A stretch of DNA of 64,000 bases from Anadara kagoshimensis (Eukaryota; Mollusca; Bivalvia; Arcoida; Arcidae), in the NCBI GenBank assembly GCA_021292105.1, contig CM037868.1:31370578-31434577 (forward strand). The letters run 5' to 3'. This document shows, one piece after another, positions 20,771 to 32,410 of this stretch. Position 1 is the stretch's first letter. The number at the start of each line of letters is the position of its first letter. The notes under the pieces are model-generated. The model did not search any database. It saw only the letters and a program-made list of their open reading frames with translations, and had not been told where the DNA came from. The translations under genes were made by a program, and so were the position numbers.

Positions 20771-21250
20771 TCAAATTCTCAATATGAAATAAACCCCGGT
20801 CTATTTTGCGCATTTGAGCTACATGTATTCCATCTTGCTTTAAAATATTCTGAACTATTTTGAATGACAAATCCCATACATGTACGTTGCCAGATAAACA
20901 ATCTTCTAATATTTTCCATTTGAATTATTCTCGGATAAAAATGTTCATATATCCCCGAGGCATGCGCATTCGGTAACCAAATTTCATAACTTGATGGAAA
21001 ACACACACAAGTTTTATATCGGTTTTTCTTATTCAATAAAGTGCTAGAATTTGTTCTATCAAGCAATGATCCGTATTATTGGGAATTGGGTACAACGTAT
21101 TAGTGGGAATTAGGAACACACTATTAATTCTTTGAGAATGTCAATAATGTGATGAAGAATTTATAGTTACATAGTAAAAGAAAAATTTTTGGACAATTTT
21201 CCAAGAAACAGAAAAAATATTGAAAAAAATCATCTTATTGGTTATTATTA
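20771..21250. other. Unassigned stretch
   Basis: A 95-codon minus-strand open frame lies at 20779-21066 but has no recognisable domain or splice context. No repeat boundary was seen. Confidence 0.4.
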
Positions 21251-21252
21251 GT

Positions 21253-21650
21253 ACAGTACAGACCTGTCGAAAGTTTAACACTGAGCTAACGAATTAGAGC
21301 CAAAACCGCAGCTTATCTCGACCCCTAGTTACAGTACAGACCTGTCGAAAGTTTAACACTGAGCAAACGAAAGAGGATAGAAGCTCGTTTGCCGTGTGGC
21401 CGACATGTGGATAGCTAGTCACAAGGCTACCAATAGGAGTTATGGAAAAGTTGTGGAGATGTTGTTAGATAGAGCCCGAGATAAAGGTTTAATTTGGCAC
21501 TATATATTGTTATATTGGTGTTAAACTTTCGACAGGTCTGTAATGCAGCTACTACATTTTATTTATCATGACAGCTTTCGGCAGCTGCTATCTATCTCTC
21601 GAAACTTTTCGGTCTCGGTCACTAGCTATCCATATCTCGCCCCTGACGGC
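21253..21650 (+). mobile_element. MITE family E with another family E inserted
   Basis: The outer copy starts CAGTACAGACCTGTCGAAAG at about 21254 and runs to CTCGACCCCTAGTT at 21330. A complete inner copy (21331-21543) follows with its own start CAGTACAGACCTGTCGAAAG and end AACTTTCGACAGGTCTGTAA. The outer interior resumes at about 21560 (GACAGCTTTCGGCAGCTGCT, then CTCGGTCACTAGCTATCCAT) and is truncated. Confidence 0.85.
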
Positions 21651-22490
21651 AGCCAAGGTTGGACAAGTATTCCGAATAGAGTTCCATTCTTTTCGCCACC
21701 AAAATGTTTTTTGACTGAAAAAAAATCTAAAAATGACAGCCATGTTCAAGCCATTTTGAACATTTCTGTGAAAAATTATATTTTTATTTTTTTACATAAA
21801 ATATAATGGGTGGGTGGTGGTGGTGGTGGTGGGGGGGGGCGGGGTTTACAAAAGGAACTCTTACTCATATTCCTTATATCAGCGTTACTAAACTTTCACA
21901 TCGATCTTACAGGCCTGTGCTGAATCTTAATTTAATGAAGGCAATAAAAATTTGGCTCACGGAATTTTTTTTATGAATGATTTATGTTTTATGGTTGGTA
22001 GTCACGTGAGAACATACTTTATATAATTTGTTTATTATATCAGAAATGTGTTCCTTTAAGCGAAATTGATTGGTAGATGACTTGATTGACCGGTTATAAT
22101 TGTTGTGAAAAATACTTCGTTTTACGTTCGCTAAGTGAAATCTTTATTAAAAAAAATAGCAATGTCACTAATGCAAATATTATTACCATCTTCAGATCTT
22201 GTGAAAAGATTTTTTCGAAGGAGCAAAAGGGCAACTGCAATATGCTGGGGTACCACAGGGATGTATATGGTTGCAAACCGGCCAATTATAGTTTTAAAAG
22301 AGCGGCAATTGAAATATGTTAGGGGGAACATGTACATTATTGCCGACTAGTTAATCAAACAAAACCCAAAAGCCTTTACAAAACAAAAGGGAAAGTTATA
22401 TCGCTAATGCAAGCATTATAACATTCGAGTGAGTTCTAGATGTTTCAAAAGGCAAAAGGGCAAATGAAACTGGTTAAGGAATCAGGAAAG
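21651..22490. other. Unassigned stretch
   Basis: Contains GGT- and G-rich low complexity at about 21806-21844. Overlapping small frames on both strands at 22086-22350 show no family signature. No gene is called. Confidence 0.4.
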
Positions 22491-22494
22491 TTGA

Positions 22495-22860
22495 ACAGTA
22501 CAGGTCTGGGTTTGACGAAAGTTTGACACGAAGTTTGCCCAATCAGCAACTTCTGTCGTATCCTCCTTAGCTACATGTACTTGCACATACCTCTACAGCC
22601 GCGTTCGACTTTATCGCTCGGTAGTTTTTCAGGTACTCACTATCAACATCTCGGTCACGAAAGTTTGACACGAAGTTTGCCCAATCGACAACTTCTCTCG
22701 AGACCTCGTTAGCTACATGAACAGCTGCGTTCTATCTTATCACTCTGCAGTTTTTCAGATACAGACTTTACCTAATATATATATCTCGATCACTCAGTAA
22801 CCGAGATTCGACTCCTTTTCGGTAGCTCAGTCTTTAAATTCCGATATACTACATGTATGT
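22495..22860. mobile_element. Diverged MITE family E with internal duplication
   Basis: GACGAAAGTTTGACACGAAGT with GCCCAATC and CAACTTCTGTCG recurs about 140 bp later (CACGAAAGTTTGACACGAAG). The GATTCGACTCCTTTTCGGTA phrase near 22806 is the family E interior complement. A local duplication inside one old copy is the simplest reading. Confidence 0.65.
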
Positions 22861-23650
22861 AGGGTACGTGATTCCCAACTAGTCAATAAAATGAAAGCCC
22901 GGAACTTTTAACAAACAAAAGAGCAACTGCTCATAGCGCTAATGCAAAAATTATGAATAACGAGTAAATTTTATACGTTTTCAAGGAGAAAAAAATGCAA
23001 CTAAAATGTGTTAGGTCACCAGAAATGTGTTCGTGGTTTCCGACTAGTCATTAAAATAAATCTCCGAAACCTTTTATAATACAAAAGACCAAACGATATC
23101 TGTGAGGTTACCGAAAGATTCATGTGTCTGTCGACTCGTCACGCAAATGAAGATTAAGATGCAATCTTTGAGACGTTTGAAAAAAAACCACGAGCAACTA
23201 AAACTAGTATGATTATCAGGTGGAGTTTCAAAATTTTCGCTTGACTGGTTCCCTATCTAATTATAGTACCGCCATAATGGGCAAATTTTCGTCTTGTAAA
23301 AAAAAAACAACATCGCACTGTCATGATTGCCCGTCTAGATGATTCGGATGATCAAGATTGAAATGGGATTTCGTGATCCAATCTGTGAGGCGCTTTAAAA
23401 ATATAGACTCTACGACTTAATTAACTTTATGGAATAGAAGAGTTAAACTGATTAGATGGTTAGGCCATCGAAAACAATTTGATTACAGCCAAAACATGGA
23501 ATTGGTTATCCAGTTGTCTTTAACGAGTTGATTTTACCACAGAAAAACTATTGACAGCATTTACGTCTACGTTTATTCTACCAATAAAGACAAAAATCTA
23601 ATCATAAAGGCGGAATTATTCTTGTTAGTCTTAGCACTATTCATTACTGC
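22861..23650. other. Unassigned stretch with weak repetition
   Basis: Loose recurrences of a CTAGTCA-TAAAATGAA phrase (about 22880, 23041) hint at a decayed ~170 bp tandem repeat. No gene. Confidence 0.4.
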
Positions 23651-23654
23651 AACA

Positions 23655-25060
23655 CAGTCATTCGCCATCAAGTTGTTTCATTGATTTCCTGAACGACGTA
23701 ATAGATATATAAACACAGATATAATTTTTAAAATGGACACGAAATTTGGCCAGTAAAATAGCTTTATGAGACGGTTTATTTTTCTTGTATCAAAAGTCCA
23801 TTATAGCATTTATATGGACCCGACACGAAATTTTGGTTTCCTGAACGACGTAATATATATAAAACTACAGAAATAATTTTTGGACTGGACACGAAATTTG
23901 GTCAGTAAAATGGCTTTATTGGTTTTCTGAACGACGTAATAGATACTAAAAATAATTTTGGGAATGGACACGGATTTTGGTCAGTAAAATGGCTTTATGA
24001 TACGGTTATTTTCCTGCTGTGAGTCCATTCTAGTAAAATGGCTTTATAAGTAGGGCTATTTCTCCGATATCAGAAGTCCATTATAGCATTATATGAACTG
24101 GACACGAAATTTTGGTTTCCTTAACGACGTAATAGATATATAAATACAGGTATATTCTTGAACTGGACACGAGATTTTGGTCAGTAAAATGGCTTTAAGA
24201 GACGGTTTATTTTTCTTGTATCAAAAGTTCATTATAGCATTTAAATGAACTGGACACGAAAATTTAGTTTCCTAAACGACGAAATCGATTCATAAATAAC
24301 AGATATATATATTCTGGAACTGGACACGAAATTTAGCCAGTAAAATGGCTTTATGAGACGGTTTATTTTTCTTGTATCAAAAGTCCACTATAGCATTTAT
24401 ATGAACTGGACACGAACTTTTGATTTCCTGAACGACGAAATCGATATATAAACAGAGAAATAATTTTTGAACTGGACACGAAATTTGGTCAGTAAAATGG
24501 CTTTATTGGTTTACTGAACGACGTAATAAATACTAGAAATAATTTAGGGAATGGACACGGATTTTGGTCAGTAAAATTGCTTTATGAGACGGGTTATTTT
24601 ACTGATAACAGAAGTCCATTATAGCATTTATATGGAGTAGACACGAATGTTGGCCAGTAAGATGGCTTTATGAGACGGGCATTTTTCTGCTGTCAGACCA
24701 TTCTAGTAAAATGGCTCTATGAGACGGGCATTTTTCTGCTGTCAGACCATTCTAGTAAAATGGCTCTATGAGACGGGCATTTTTCTGCTATCAGTCCATT
24801 CTAGTAAAATTGCTCTATGAGACGGGTTATTTTTCTGATATCAGAAATCCATTATAGTATTTTTGTACTGGACACGAAATTTGGCCACTGAAATGGCTTT
24901 ATGAAACGGTTTATTTCTCTGATATCAGAAGTCTATAATAGCATTTTTATGGACTGGACACGAATTTTGGTCAGTCAAATGGCTGTATAAATGTTTATTT
25001 TTCAAGATTATTTAACTGATGTTAGAAATCCATCATGGCTTTTTTGCTAACATCGAATGG
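23655..25060. repeat. Complex satellite array, higher-order period near 587 bp
   Basis: Units contain GGACACGAAATTTGG, CAGTAAAATGGCTTTATGAG, ACGGTTTATTTTTCTTGTAT and TTTCCTGAACGACGTAATAG. The segment GGCTTTATTGGTTTTCTGAA recurs 587 bp apart (23912 and 24499), showing a higher-order unit of several submonomers. A local 58 bp subrepeat (TATGAGACGGGCATTTTTCT) is present three times between about 24660 and 24830. No coding frame is maintained. Confidence 0.92.
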
Positions 25061-25109
25061 TCACCAGTTTTATGTTAACTTGCAGGAATCTATAACTGAA
25101 CGATGTGTC

Positions 25110-25350
25110 TACTGTGAATAGAGTGGAATGGGGGAATTTGTGTTTAACACTGAAGTCAAAATTCCTTCACTTATCTCGAGGCGGTGAGTTCTGTGATGGT
25201 GGAGTAAAGTGAATCAATGCTGTAAAACACCCCAGTCAAGATTTTCACACTTACATCTTTGGGATAGTGGAGTGGAGTAATAGTGTTTTACATACATGTA
25301 AGACAATTTTTTCACTTATATCGAGACGGTCAGTTCTTTGCTGATACAGG
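25110..25350 (-). mobile_element. Three tandem fragments of SINE tails (family A/C type)
   Basis: The reverse tail wording (TGTTTAACACTGAAGTCAAA, then CTTATCTCGAGGCGGTGAG) occurs three times at about 25140, 25215 and 25275, each with a GTGGAGT-type spacer. The copies are short and degraded. Confidence 0.65.
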
Positions 25351-25439
25351 AAGTCAAAGTTCGCAAAGAAAACCACGCGTACACTTTAATAATAAGAACA
25401 TGGCAATGGTAAGCTTAAGGTTAACAGTGAAAATAGGTG

Positions 25440-28020
25440 CATGGCGAAAACAGGCACGCAACTAGAACAGGTACACAGCGATAATAGATACACAACTAGA
25501 ACAGGTACACAGCAACAACAGGTACACAGCAACAACAGGTACACAACTAGAACAGGTACACAACTAGAACAGGTACACATCGACAACAGGTACACAACTA
25601 GAACAGGTACACAGCAACAACAGGTACACAGCAACAACAGGTACACAACTAGAACAGGTACACAACTAGAACAGGAACACAGCGATAATAGATACACAAC
25701 TAGAACAGGTTCACAGCAACAACAGGTACACAGCAACAACAGGTACACAACTAGAACAGGTACACATCGACAACAGGTACACAACTAGAACAGGTACACA
25801 GCGGAAATAGGTACACAACTAGAACAGGTACACAGCGGAAATAGGTACACAACTAGAACAGGTACACAGCGGAAATAGGTTCACAACTAAAAAAGGTACA
25901 CAGCGACAATAGGTACACAACTAGAACAGGTACACGCGGAAATAGGTACACAACTAGAACAGGTACACAGCGGAAATAGGTTCACAACTAAAAAAGGTAC
26001 ACAGCGACAATAGGTACACAACTAGAACAGGTACACGCGGAAATAGGTACACAACTAGAACAGGTAGACAGCGAAAATAGGTACACAACTAGAACAGATA
26101 CACGCGGAAATAGGTACACAACTAGAACAGGTATACAACGAAAATAGGTACAGAACTAGAACAGGTACACAGCGAAAATAGGTTCACAACTAGAACAGGT
26201 ACACAGCGAAAATAGGTACAGAACTAAAACAGGTACACAGCGACAACAGGTACACAACTAGAACAGGTACATGCGGAAATAGGTACACAACTAGAACAGG
26301 TACACAGCGGAAATAGGTTCACAACTAGAACAGATACACGCGAAAATAGGTACACAACTAGAACAGGTACACAGCGGAAATAGGTTCACAACTAGAACAG
26401 ATACACGCAGAAATAGGTTCACAACTAGAACAGATACACGCGGAAATAGGTACACAACTAGAAAAGGTACACAACGAAAATAGGTACAGAACTAGAACAG
26501 GTACACAGCGGAAATAGGTTCACAACTAGAACAGGTACACAGCGAAAATAGGTACAGAACTAAAACAGGTACACAGCGACAACAGGTACACAACTAGAAC
26601 AGGTACATGCGGAAATAGGTACACAACTAGAACAGGTACACAGCGAAAATAGGTACACAACTAGAACAGGTACACAGCGAAAATAGGTACAGAACTAGAA
26701 CAGGTACACAGCGACAACAGGTACACAACTAGAACAGGTACACAGAGAAAATAGGTACACAACTAGACCAGGTACACAGCGACAACAGGTACACAACTAG
26801 AACAGGTACACAGAGAAAATAGGTACACAACTAAAACAGGTACACAGCGACAATAGGTACACAACTAGAACAGGTACACGCGGAAATAGGTACACAACTA
26901 GAATAGGTACACGCGGAAATAGGTACACAACTAGAACAGGTACACAGCGGAAATAGGTACACAACTAGAACAGATACACGCGGAAATAGGTACACAACTA
27001 GAATAGGTACACAACTAGAATAGGTACACGCGGAAATAGGTACACAACTAGAACAGGTACACAGCAAAAATAGGTACACAACTAGAACAGATACACGCGG
27101 AAATAGGTACACAACTAGAACAGGTACACGCGGAAATAGGTACACAACTAGAACAGGTACACAGCGACAATAGGTACACAACTAGAACAGGTACACGCGG
27201 AAATAGGTACACAACTAGAATAGGTACACGCGGAAATAGGTACACAACTAGAACAGGTACACAGCGGAAATAGGTACACAACTAGAACAGATACACGCGG
27301 AAATAGGTACACAACTAGAACAGATACACGCGGAAATAGGTACACAACTAGAACAGGTACACAGCGAAAATAGGTACACAACTAGAACAGATACACGCGG
27401 AAATAGGTACACAACTAGAATAGGTACACGCGGAAATAGGTACACAACTAGAACAGGTACACAGCGACAATAGGTACACAACTAGAACAGGTACACAGCG
27501 GAAATAGGTACACAACTAGAACAGGTACACAGCGGAAATAGGTACACAACTAGAACAGATACACGCGGAAATAGGTTCACAACTAGAACAGATACACGCG
27601 GAAATAGGTACACAACTAGAACAGGTACACGCGGAAATAGGTACACAACTAGAACAGATACACGCGGAAATAGGTACACAACTAGAACAGGTACACGCGA
27701 AAATAGGTACAGAACTAGAACAGGTACACAACGAAAATAGGTACAGAACTAGAACAGGTACACAGCGAAAATAGGTACACAACTAGAACAGGTACACAGC
27801 GAAAATAGGTACACAACTAGAACAGATACACGCGGAAATAGGTACACAACTAGAACAGGTACACGTGGAAATAGGTACACAACTAGAACAAGTACACAGC
27901 GGAAATAGGTACACAACTAGAACAGGTAAAAAAGGTACACAGCGGAAATATGTACAGAACACAGCGATTATAGTAACGTAAGTACATCCGTACTGTGAGA
28001 ATAGGTACACAGCGGAAATA
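25440..28020. repeat. Minisatellite of 17 bp units with 204 bp and 100 bp higher-order periods
   Basis: Two 17 bp monomer types alternate: GGTACACAACTAGAACA and GGTACACAGCGGAAATA (variants GCAACAACA, GCGACAATA, and a 16 bp form lacking CA). At the left edge a 12-monomer, 204 bp unit repeats (GCGATAATAGATA at 25478 and 25682). Further right, 34+33+33 bp blocks give a 100 bp period, so translated frames recur every 100 bp (about 26830-27480). Open frames reading LVVYLFPRV and similar are by-products. The right edge decays near 27930-28020. Confidence 0.97.
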
Positions 28021-28084
28021 GTAGAATGTGTGGCAGTTTTTACAATTTTTAGCACGCATATATCAAACACTGACCATGCTTAAG

Positions 28085-28380
28085 TATGTTTTAGTTCGTG
28101 GGTTCGAACACAGGGGGTATTTTGACAAATAATTGAAAAAACGTTGCAACTGTTCATTGTATTTAAAAATAAAAATAAGTCACGTGGTTTTTCGGAATGA
28201 CCTTAAACACGATGTCCCGTGTCACGGCAGGCGTAAAACGTTGAAGAACCCTCACTGCACATTGTCCCAAGTACACTGCAAAGATGAAAAAAAGCCTCTT
28301 CACCTATTGCTGGTAACGTCTCAATACAAGTGAAATATTCTTTACTAGAACGTACCACGTAAAAACATTTTCAATCAATT
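28085..28380 (+). mobile_element. SINE family A variant
   Basis: B-box-like CGTGGGTTCGAACAC at about 28098, then the GATGTCCCGTGTCACGGCAG block, GAAGAACCCTCACTGCAC, CTTCACCTATTGCTGGTAAC and a CAATCAATT end. The region between the B box and the core is poorly preserved. Confidence 0.82.
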
Positions 28381-28670
28381 GATCATGCTTGGAAGCTGAA
28401 TAAAAAATCCTTGAAAATAACATACATGTAGACGAATATACAAATTGGAAACTTGTACGTTTTCCGGATGACTTGAAATCGGAATTAATTTAACCTGAAC
28501 TTGTACGAGACAATCAATTATAAACATAGCCAAATTAAGGTCAAACATATATGTAAGGCCAATTAAATTGTTTTCTTAGTTTGTCATCAAAAACTGAAAA
28601 TAGAGGAGTACATATACAAAAGAGATTCAATTCTTGCAACGCATTTATAAGTAAACTGAAAATTACAAAG
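28381..28670. other. Unassigned stretch
   Basis: No gene or bounded repeat seen. Confidence 0.4.
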
Positions 28671-28975
28671 CATTTCCAAGTGGGTTTGTGAGAGTTGCAA
28701 TCCTGGTCGGGTCTGTTCAAGACTTGATAAAATATAGTTAGTGGTGACTGTTCTTTCTCCAAGTATTTTATATTTAGAAATTAAATATGCAGGTTTCTCT
28801 CAAGAGACCTTAACATCCGATTTCCGTGACAAGGAACACATGACACGCCAAAGAACCCTCTTGTACATTTTCCACGGCGCACTGCAAAGGTCAAAATATT
28901 TATAACTTCACCTAAGTTGGTGACGCCTCGGTATAAATAAAATATTCTTGACAGAGACGTTAAAACATTCAATTA
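28671..28975 (+). mobile_element. SINE family A variant, 5'-degraded
   Basis: Starts with a weak B-box area (GAGTTGCAATCCTGGTCGGG), then GTGGTGACTGTTCTTTCTCC, CGATTTCCGTGACAAGG, CCAAAGAACCCTCTTGTAC and the tail TATTCTTGACAGAGACGTTA with CAATTAATC. Confidence 0.82.
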
Positions 28976-29800
28976 ATCTCTTTTATATATACGGAGAAGA
29001 AACTGAAATAACGTTTTTAAAAATACATGTATTTATTTATAAAATTAGACATGAGTTTCAATAGCAACAGAACAGCACTGTTATGACATCGATAAAACAG
29101 AATTATAAAAATACAACATTATTGCTATGTTGTCCAGAAGCAAAATTTCAGCAAAAAATAAAAATTCTCCTTCTTTAAAAACCATGCAACTTGTTTATCC
29201 GAGGTCATAGGCATGCGTGATCTGATTTTATCACGTTTCATTTAAACTCCGTGATTAATTTACTCTTGACGTAATGATTTATTTTAAGGAAACCGGGAAT
29301 GGAAGTAGACCTGAAACCAACTTCATAAAAAGTCACCCTTCTAATCCGAAAAGACACAATTTACTCAAGAAATTTGATTTTTAAGGAAACCGCTTAAAAT
29401 TTGACAAGACATCTCGGCTTTTTTCGCTGCTTGAATTTAGCGTAATCCATTTTCACTCTTCAGTTGATTTAATCTAATCCCGGGCTTTGACATATTCTTA
29501 CGCTGTTTTAAACATTGACTTGACAGACAGACTGTTTAAGACGAATGATATAGCTCTGTGTGTTTTTTGTAATTTTTTTTTAGTCTTAAGAGTGTTTTAT
29601 ACCTCAATTTTCTTAAGAGCTTAACAACCATATTTGGTAATTATCAAAAACATATAATTAGTATACACGCGTGCACGTGCTTGCGCGTGTGTAAATTTTT
29701 TTTTCAAGAGGTCATGGAGATTAATGTTTTAAAAGGCAAATGGAATGACGTGCAGAAATGGACTTTTTTGCACCAGTCAAGATTCTTTCATTTAATGAAA
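28976..29800. other. Unassigned AT-rich stretch
   Basis: No gene, exon or bounded repeat was recognised. There is a short alternating GTGCACGTGC-like tract at about 29668. Confidence 0.45.
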
Positions 29801-29802
29801 GA

Positions 29803-29955
29803 AGAGAACCAGTAAAAGTGGCCTTTATGGGCAGGTGGCTTTTATATACAGATTTAAATAATATGAATAAAGAACGATTGTGATACAATTCTTCTGGCCT
29901 TTATAAGCAGGTGGCCCTTATATAGAGGTGGCCTTTAAGGCAGGTTGGACTGTAC
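29803..29955 (+). mobile_element. MITE family D, missing the left end
   Basis: From AGAACCAGTAAAAGTGGCC through the TATACAGATTTAAATAATAT centre to GCCTTTAAGGCAGGTTGGAC. The right end is intact. Confidence 0.88.
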
Positions 29956-30524
29956 TAGGATCTGTACCTGACAGCACCTAAATTTGGTACAGCCGCGACT
30001 GTATCCAACACAAGGTCTTTTGTTGGTTAATATTTGTTCCAAGTTTAAACAAAATCCATCAACATACATGTACACAGGACTGGCACGGTTTTGGGACAGA
30101 CAGGCGGGCAGCGTCCCACTAAACTTCTTTTGCGGGACGTACGAAATATTAGAATGATGGTGATGTGTCGTTAAACAAACATTCAACCAACCAGTCGGCA
30201 TCAAAATTTTTGTCCTCTATAACAACTAGTACGAGCTCTCTGTAAGAACAGAGTAAACTGTAAAAATCACCACATATCGACAAAATATCCAGAATATTAA
30301 TTAAATAAACGAATCTTACTCATATCAATATAATTAATCTAATTCCATCAGATAATTAAAAAAAATCAAAAGCCCGAATCGATTTAAAAAAATTGGCCTT
30401 TCTATAAAACACAAACACGGTATTGAATCGTGCCATGCCGGTATCGTGCGAAAAATCGACAGATTGTATCGATCTATTGTCGGACTTCAATATACTTTTT
30501 TCATAATTTTTTATAACGAAAACG
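29956..30524. other. Unassigned stretch with a SINE B-like end
   Basis: At 30150-30200 the phrase GATGTGTCGTTAAACAAACA with CAACCAACCA resembles a SINE tail. The part before it (GTCCCACTAAACTTC) could be the body of another SINE but is not resolved. No gene. Confidence 0.45.
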
Positions 30525-30932
30525 AGATAACGAAAAGGAGTCGAAGCTTGGCTATCGAGAGGTCTAGATATGGACAGCTAAAGACTGAAAAAGCTGCCGA
30601 GAGACAGATATAGCAGCTGCCGGGAGACAGATAACAGCTACCGGGAGATAGATATAGCTGTCGAGAGATAGATATAGCAGCTACCAGGAGATAGATAACA
30701 GCTGCTGCCGGGAGATAGATAGAGCAGCTGCCGGGAGATAGATAGCAGCTGCCGGGAGTTAGATAGCAGCTGCCGGAGATAGATAACAGCTACCGGGAGA
30801 TAGATAGCAGCTGCCGGGAGATAGATATAGCAGCTGCTGACAGATAGGCAATGAGGGACCGGAATTAGCTGCCGAATTGACACAAACACGTTAGCTTAGT
30901 GTTAAACTTTCGACAGGCCTGTGTTGTATCTA
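30525..30932 (+). mobile_element. MITE family E with internal 22 bp expansion
   Basis: The left interior (ACGAAAAGGAGTCGAAGCTT) and right end (GTTAGCTTAGTGTTAAACTT, CGACAGGCCTGT) bracket about ten tandem copies of GCTGCCGGGAGATAGATA with A/T variants at about 30590-30845. The subrepeat is a normal single or double motif in other family E copies, so it expanded here. Confidence 0.85.
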
Positions 30933-31310
30933 TGTTTCGTAATATTTGCTCTCGAAATTTCCGTAATCGTCCGTGTGGGAGTAGAGCTTTTGTGCAGGCG
31001 AATTAATTAATTACTTGTGTTTAATTACAGTTTATTTACTGACAAATTATCGATGAATTTTGTCCTCCTTTCTGTTCTATTTTTCGGTATTTATTCTATT
31101 CTATTTACTTAAAGGCGGCCGTAATGAGTACACGTACGTTGTATCATGTAACTTTTATAATACTTCTCACCTTTTGTTTTTTAACATGAAGGACTTCTTC
31201 CTTTTTCCCTGCACAAAAAACTTAAATTTTACAGAAAACGTATAAAACGGCGGAAGCAAACCCGGGCGATTATTTTACTTGTGAAAAATATTTTCTTTTC
31301 ATTTTATATA
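30933..31310. other. Unassigned stretch
   Basis: A 61-codon open frame at 31060-31245 has no domain signature. No repeat boundary seen. Confidence 0.4.
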
Positions 31311-31314
31311 TAGT

Positions 31315-31515
31315 CACACTAGCCTTAAAGGTCGCTCTAAACAAGGGGCACTTGCTTTTAAAGTCCAGTAAAATATTTGAACCTCTATATAAGGCCAACC
31401 TGTTCATAAAGACCACTTTTGCTGGTTCCCTTAGATGTTTATTAAATCTATAATGGGCTTATAAAGGGAAACAGTCTGCAAAGTGGCCTTTGTGAGCAGG
31501 TCACTGTAGAATTTT
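31315..31515 (-). mobile_element. MITE family D copy
   Basis: In reverse: CTAGCCTTAAAGGTCGCTCT, AATATTTGAACCTCTATATA, CACTTTTGCTGGTTCCCTTA, ending CAGGTCACTGTA. There is an extra internal segment near 31440-31490. Confidence 0.8.
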
Positions 31516-31639
31516 ATAAACGGGACACCTTCCAGTACAAACGCATCGATCTCTTCAATCTATCACTGCGTTGTATGTGTCAAAAGTTTCATAACCTTGG
31601 AGCACTTGAAATATATTATAATAGAGGAACGGTGTTATT

Positions 31640-32030
31640 ACAACCCGAGTTGGTTGAATGTTGCTAAACGCCGCATCAGCAATTTTTCACCTATTTACGA
31701 CACGAACTACTTTATCTTTATGGATAATTAATGTTAATCTATTAATTGTGAAGTGTAAGTGTGTTGTATGGTATGTCTTGTACCAGAGCGCACTCAGGGC
31801 GACTTTAAGGTGCTAGCTCACCGAGTGAGTAGGTCGCAGACAAGCGTGCCACTCCCCCAGTCACATTATACTGACACTGGGTGAACCAGTAAAGACCAAC
31901 GACAAGCAAAATTTACTTCCCCACATGTGGTATGAGCGTTATTCGAAATCACAGCGGTGAGAGATCCTGGATTTGTAGACTGACGTCTTATCCATTAGGC
32001 CACCATGACCTCCATAACCCGATATGGTCA
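31640..32030 (-). mobile_element. SINE family B, full length
   Basis: The plus strand gives the family in reverse: tail complement (GAGTTGGTTGAATGTTGCTA), GTACCAGAGCGCACTCAGGG, GACAAGCGTGCCACTCCCCC, ACTGGGTGAACCAGTAAAGA and the head (GAGAGATCCTGGATTTGTAG, GTCTTATCCATTAGGCCACC). The A box is preserved in the minus sense. Confidence 0.92.
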
Positions 32031-32164
32031 AATACGGGAAGGGGGGGGGGGAACTACAAACCTTCGAAAAGCGAACCGCATTGTTGTCAGTTGAGTATTA
32101 ACGAAAGACGATGGTTTTCCCGGGTACTCACGTTTCCTAAATCCTAGAACAGACCATCTAAATT

Positions 32165-32410
32165 GCAATTTGTAAAGGAGTGGACTGAAGTAATGGTGTT
32201 TTACGCTCCAATGAAGAAAATTTAACTATGTCAGGGTGGTAAACTCTGGGATAGTGGATAAAACCGGAGTACCCGGAGAAAAACCACCCACCTTCAAAAA
32301 TGAAAGCGAACCACTAGGGTATTCCCAAATTGTACTTAAACCTAGAATTCTAGATGGTCAGTGTCGCTTTGATAAGTAAGCGTGCACTTTAGACCATTCA
32401 AACACCGAAG
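32165..32410 (-). mobile_element. SINE family C copy
   Basis: Family C in the minus sense is a tRNA-like head, a body with the complement of ACCGGAGTACCCGGAGAAA, and a tail whose reverse reads GAGTAATGGTGTTTTACG. Here GAAGTAATGGTGTTTTACGC, ATAAAACCGGAGTACCCGGA and GAAAAACCACCCACCTTCAA are visible. The head is degraded near 32390. Confidence 0.82.

Noticed and set aside
25440..28020. Possible CRISPR array because of regular short repeats
   Set aside because: Repeats are head-to-tail without unique spacers, and the genome is clearly animal.
25386..28070. Many open frames of 65-132 codons reading LVVYLFPRV-like repeats
   Set aside because: They arise from the 17 bp minisatellite on both strands and recur with the 100 bp period; cysteine and valine richness follows from the repeat.
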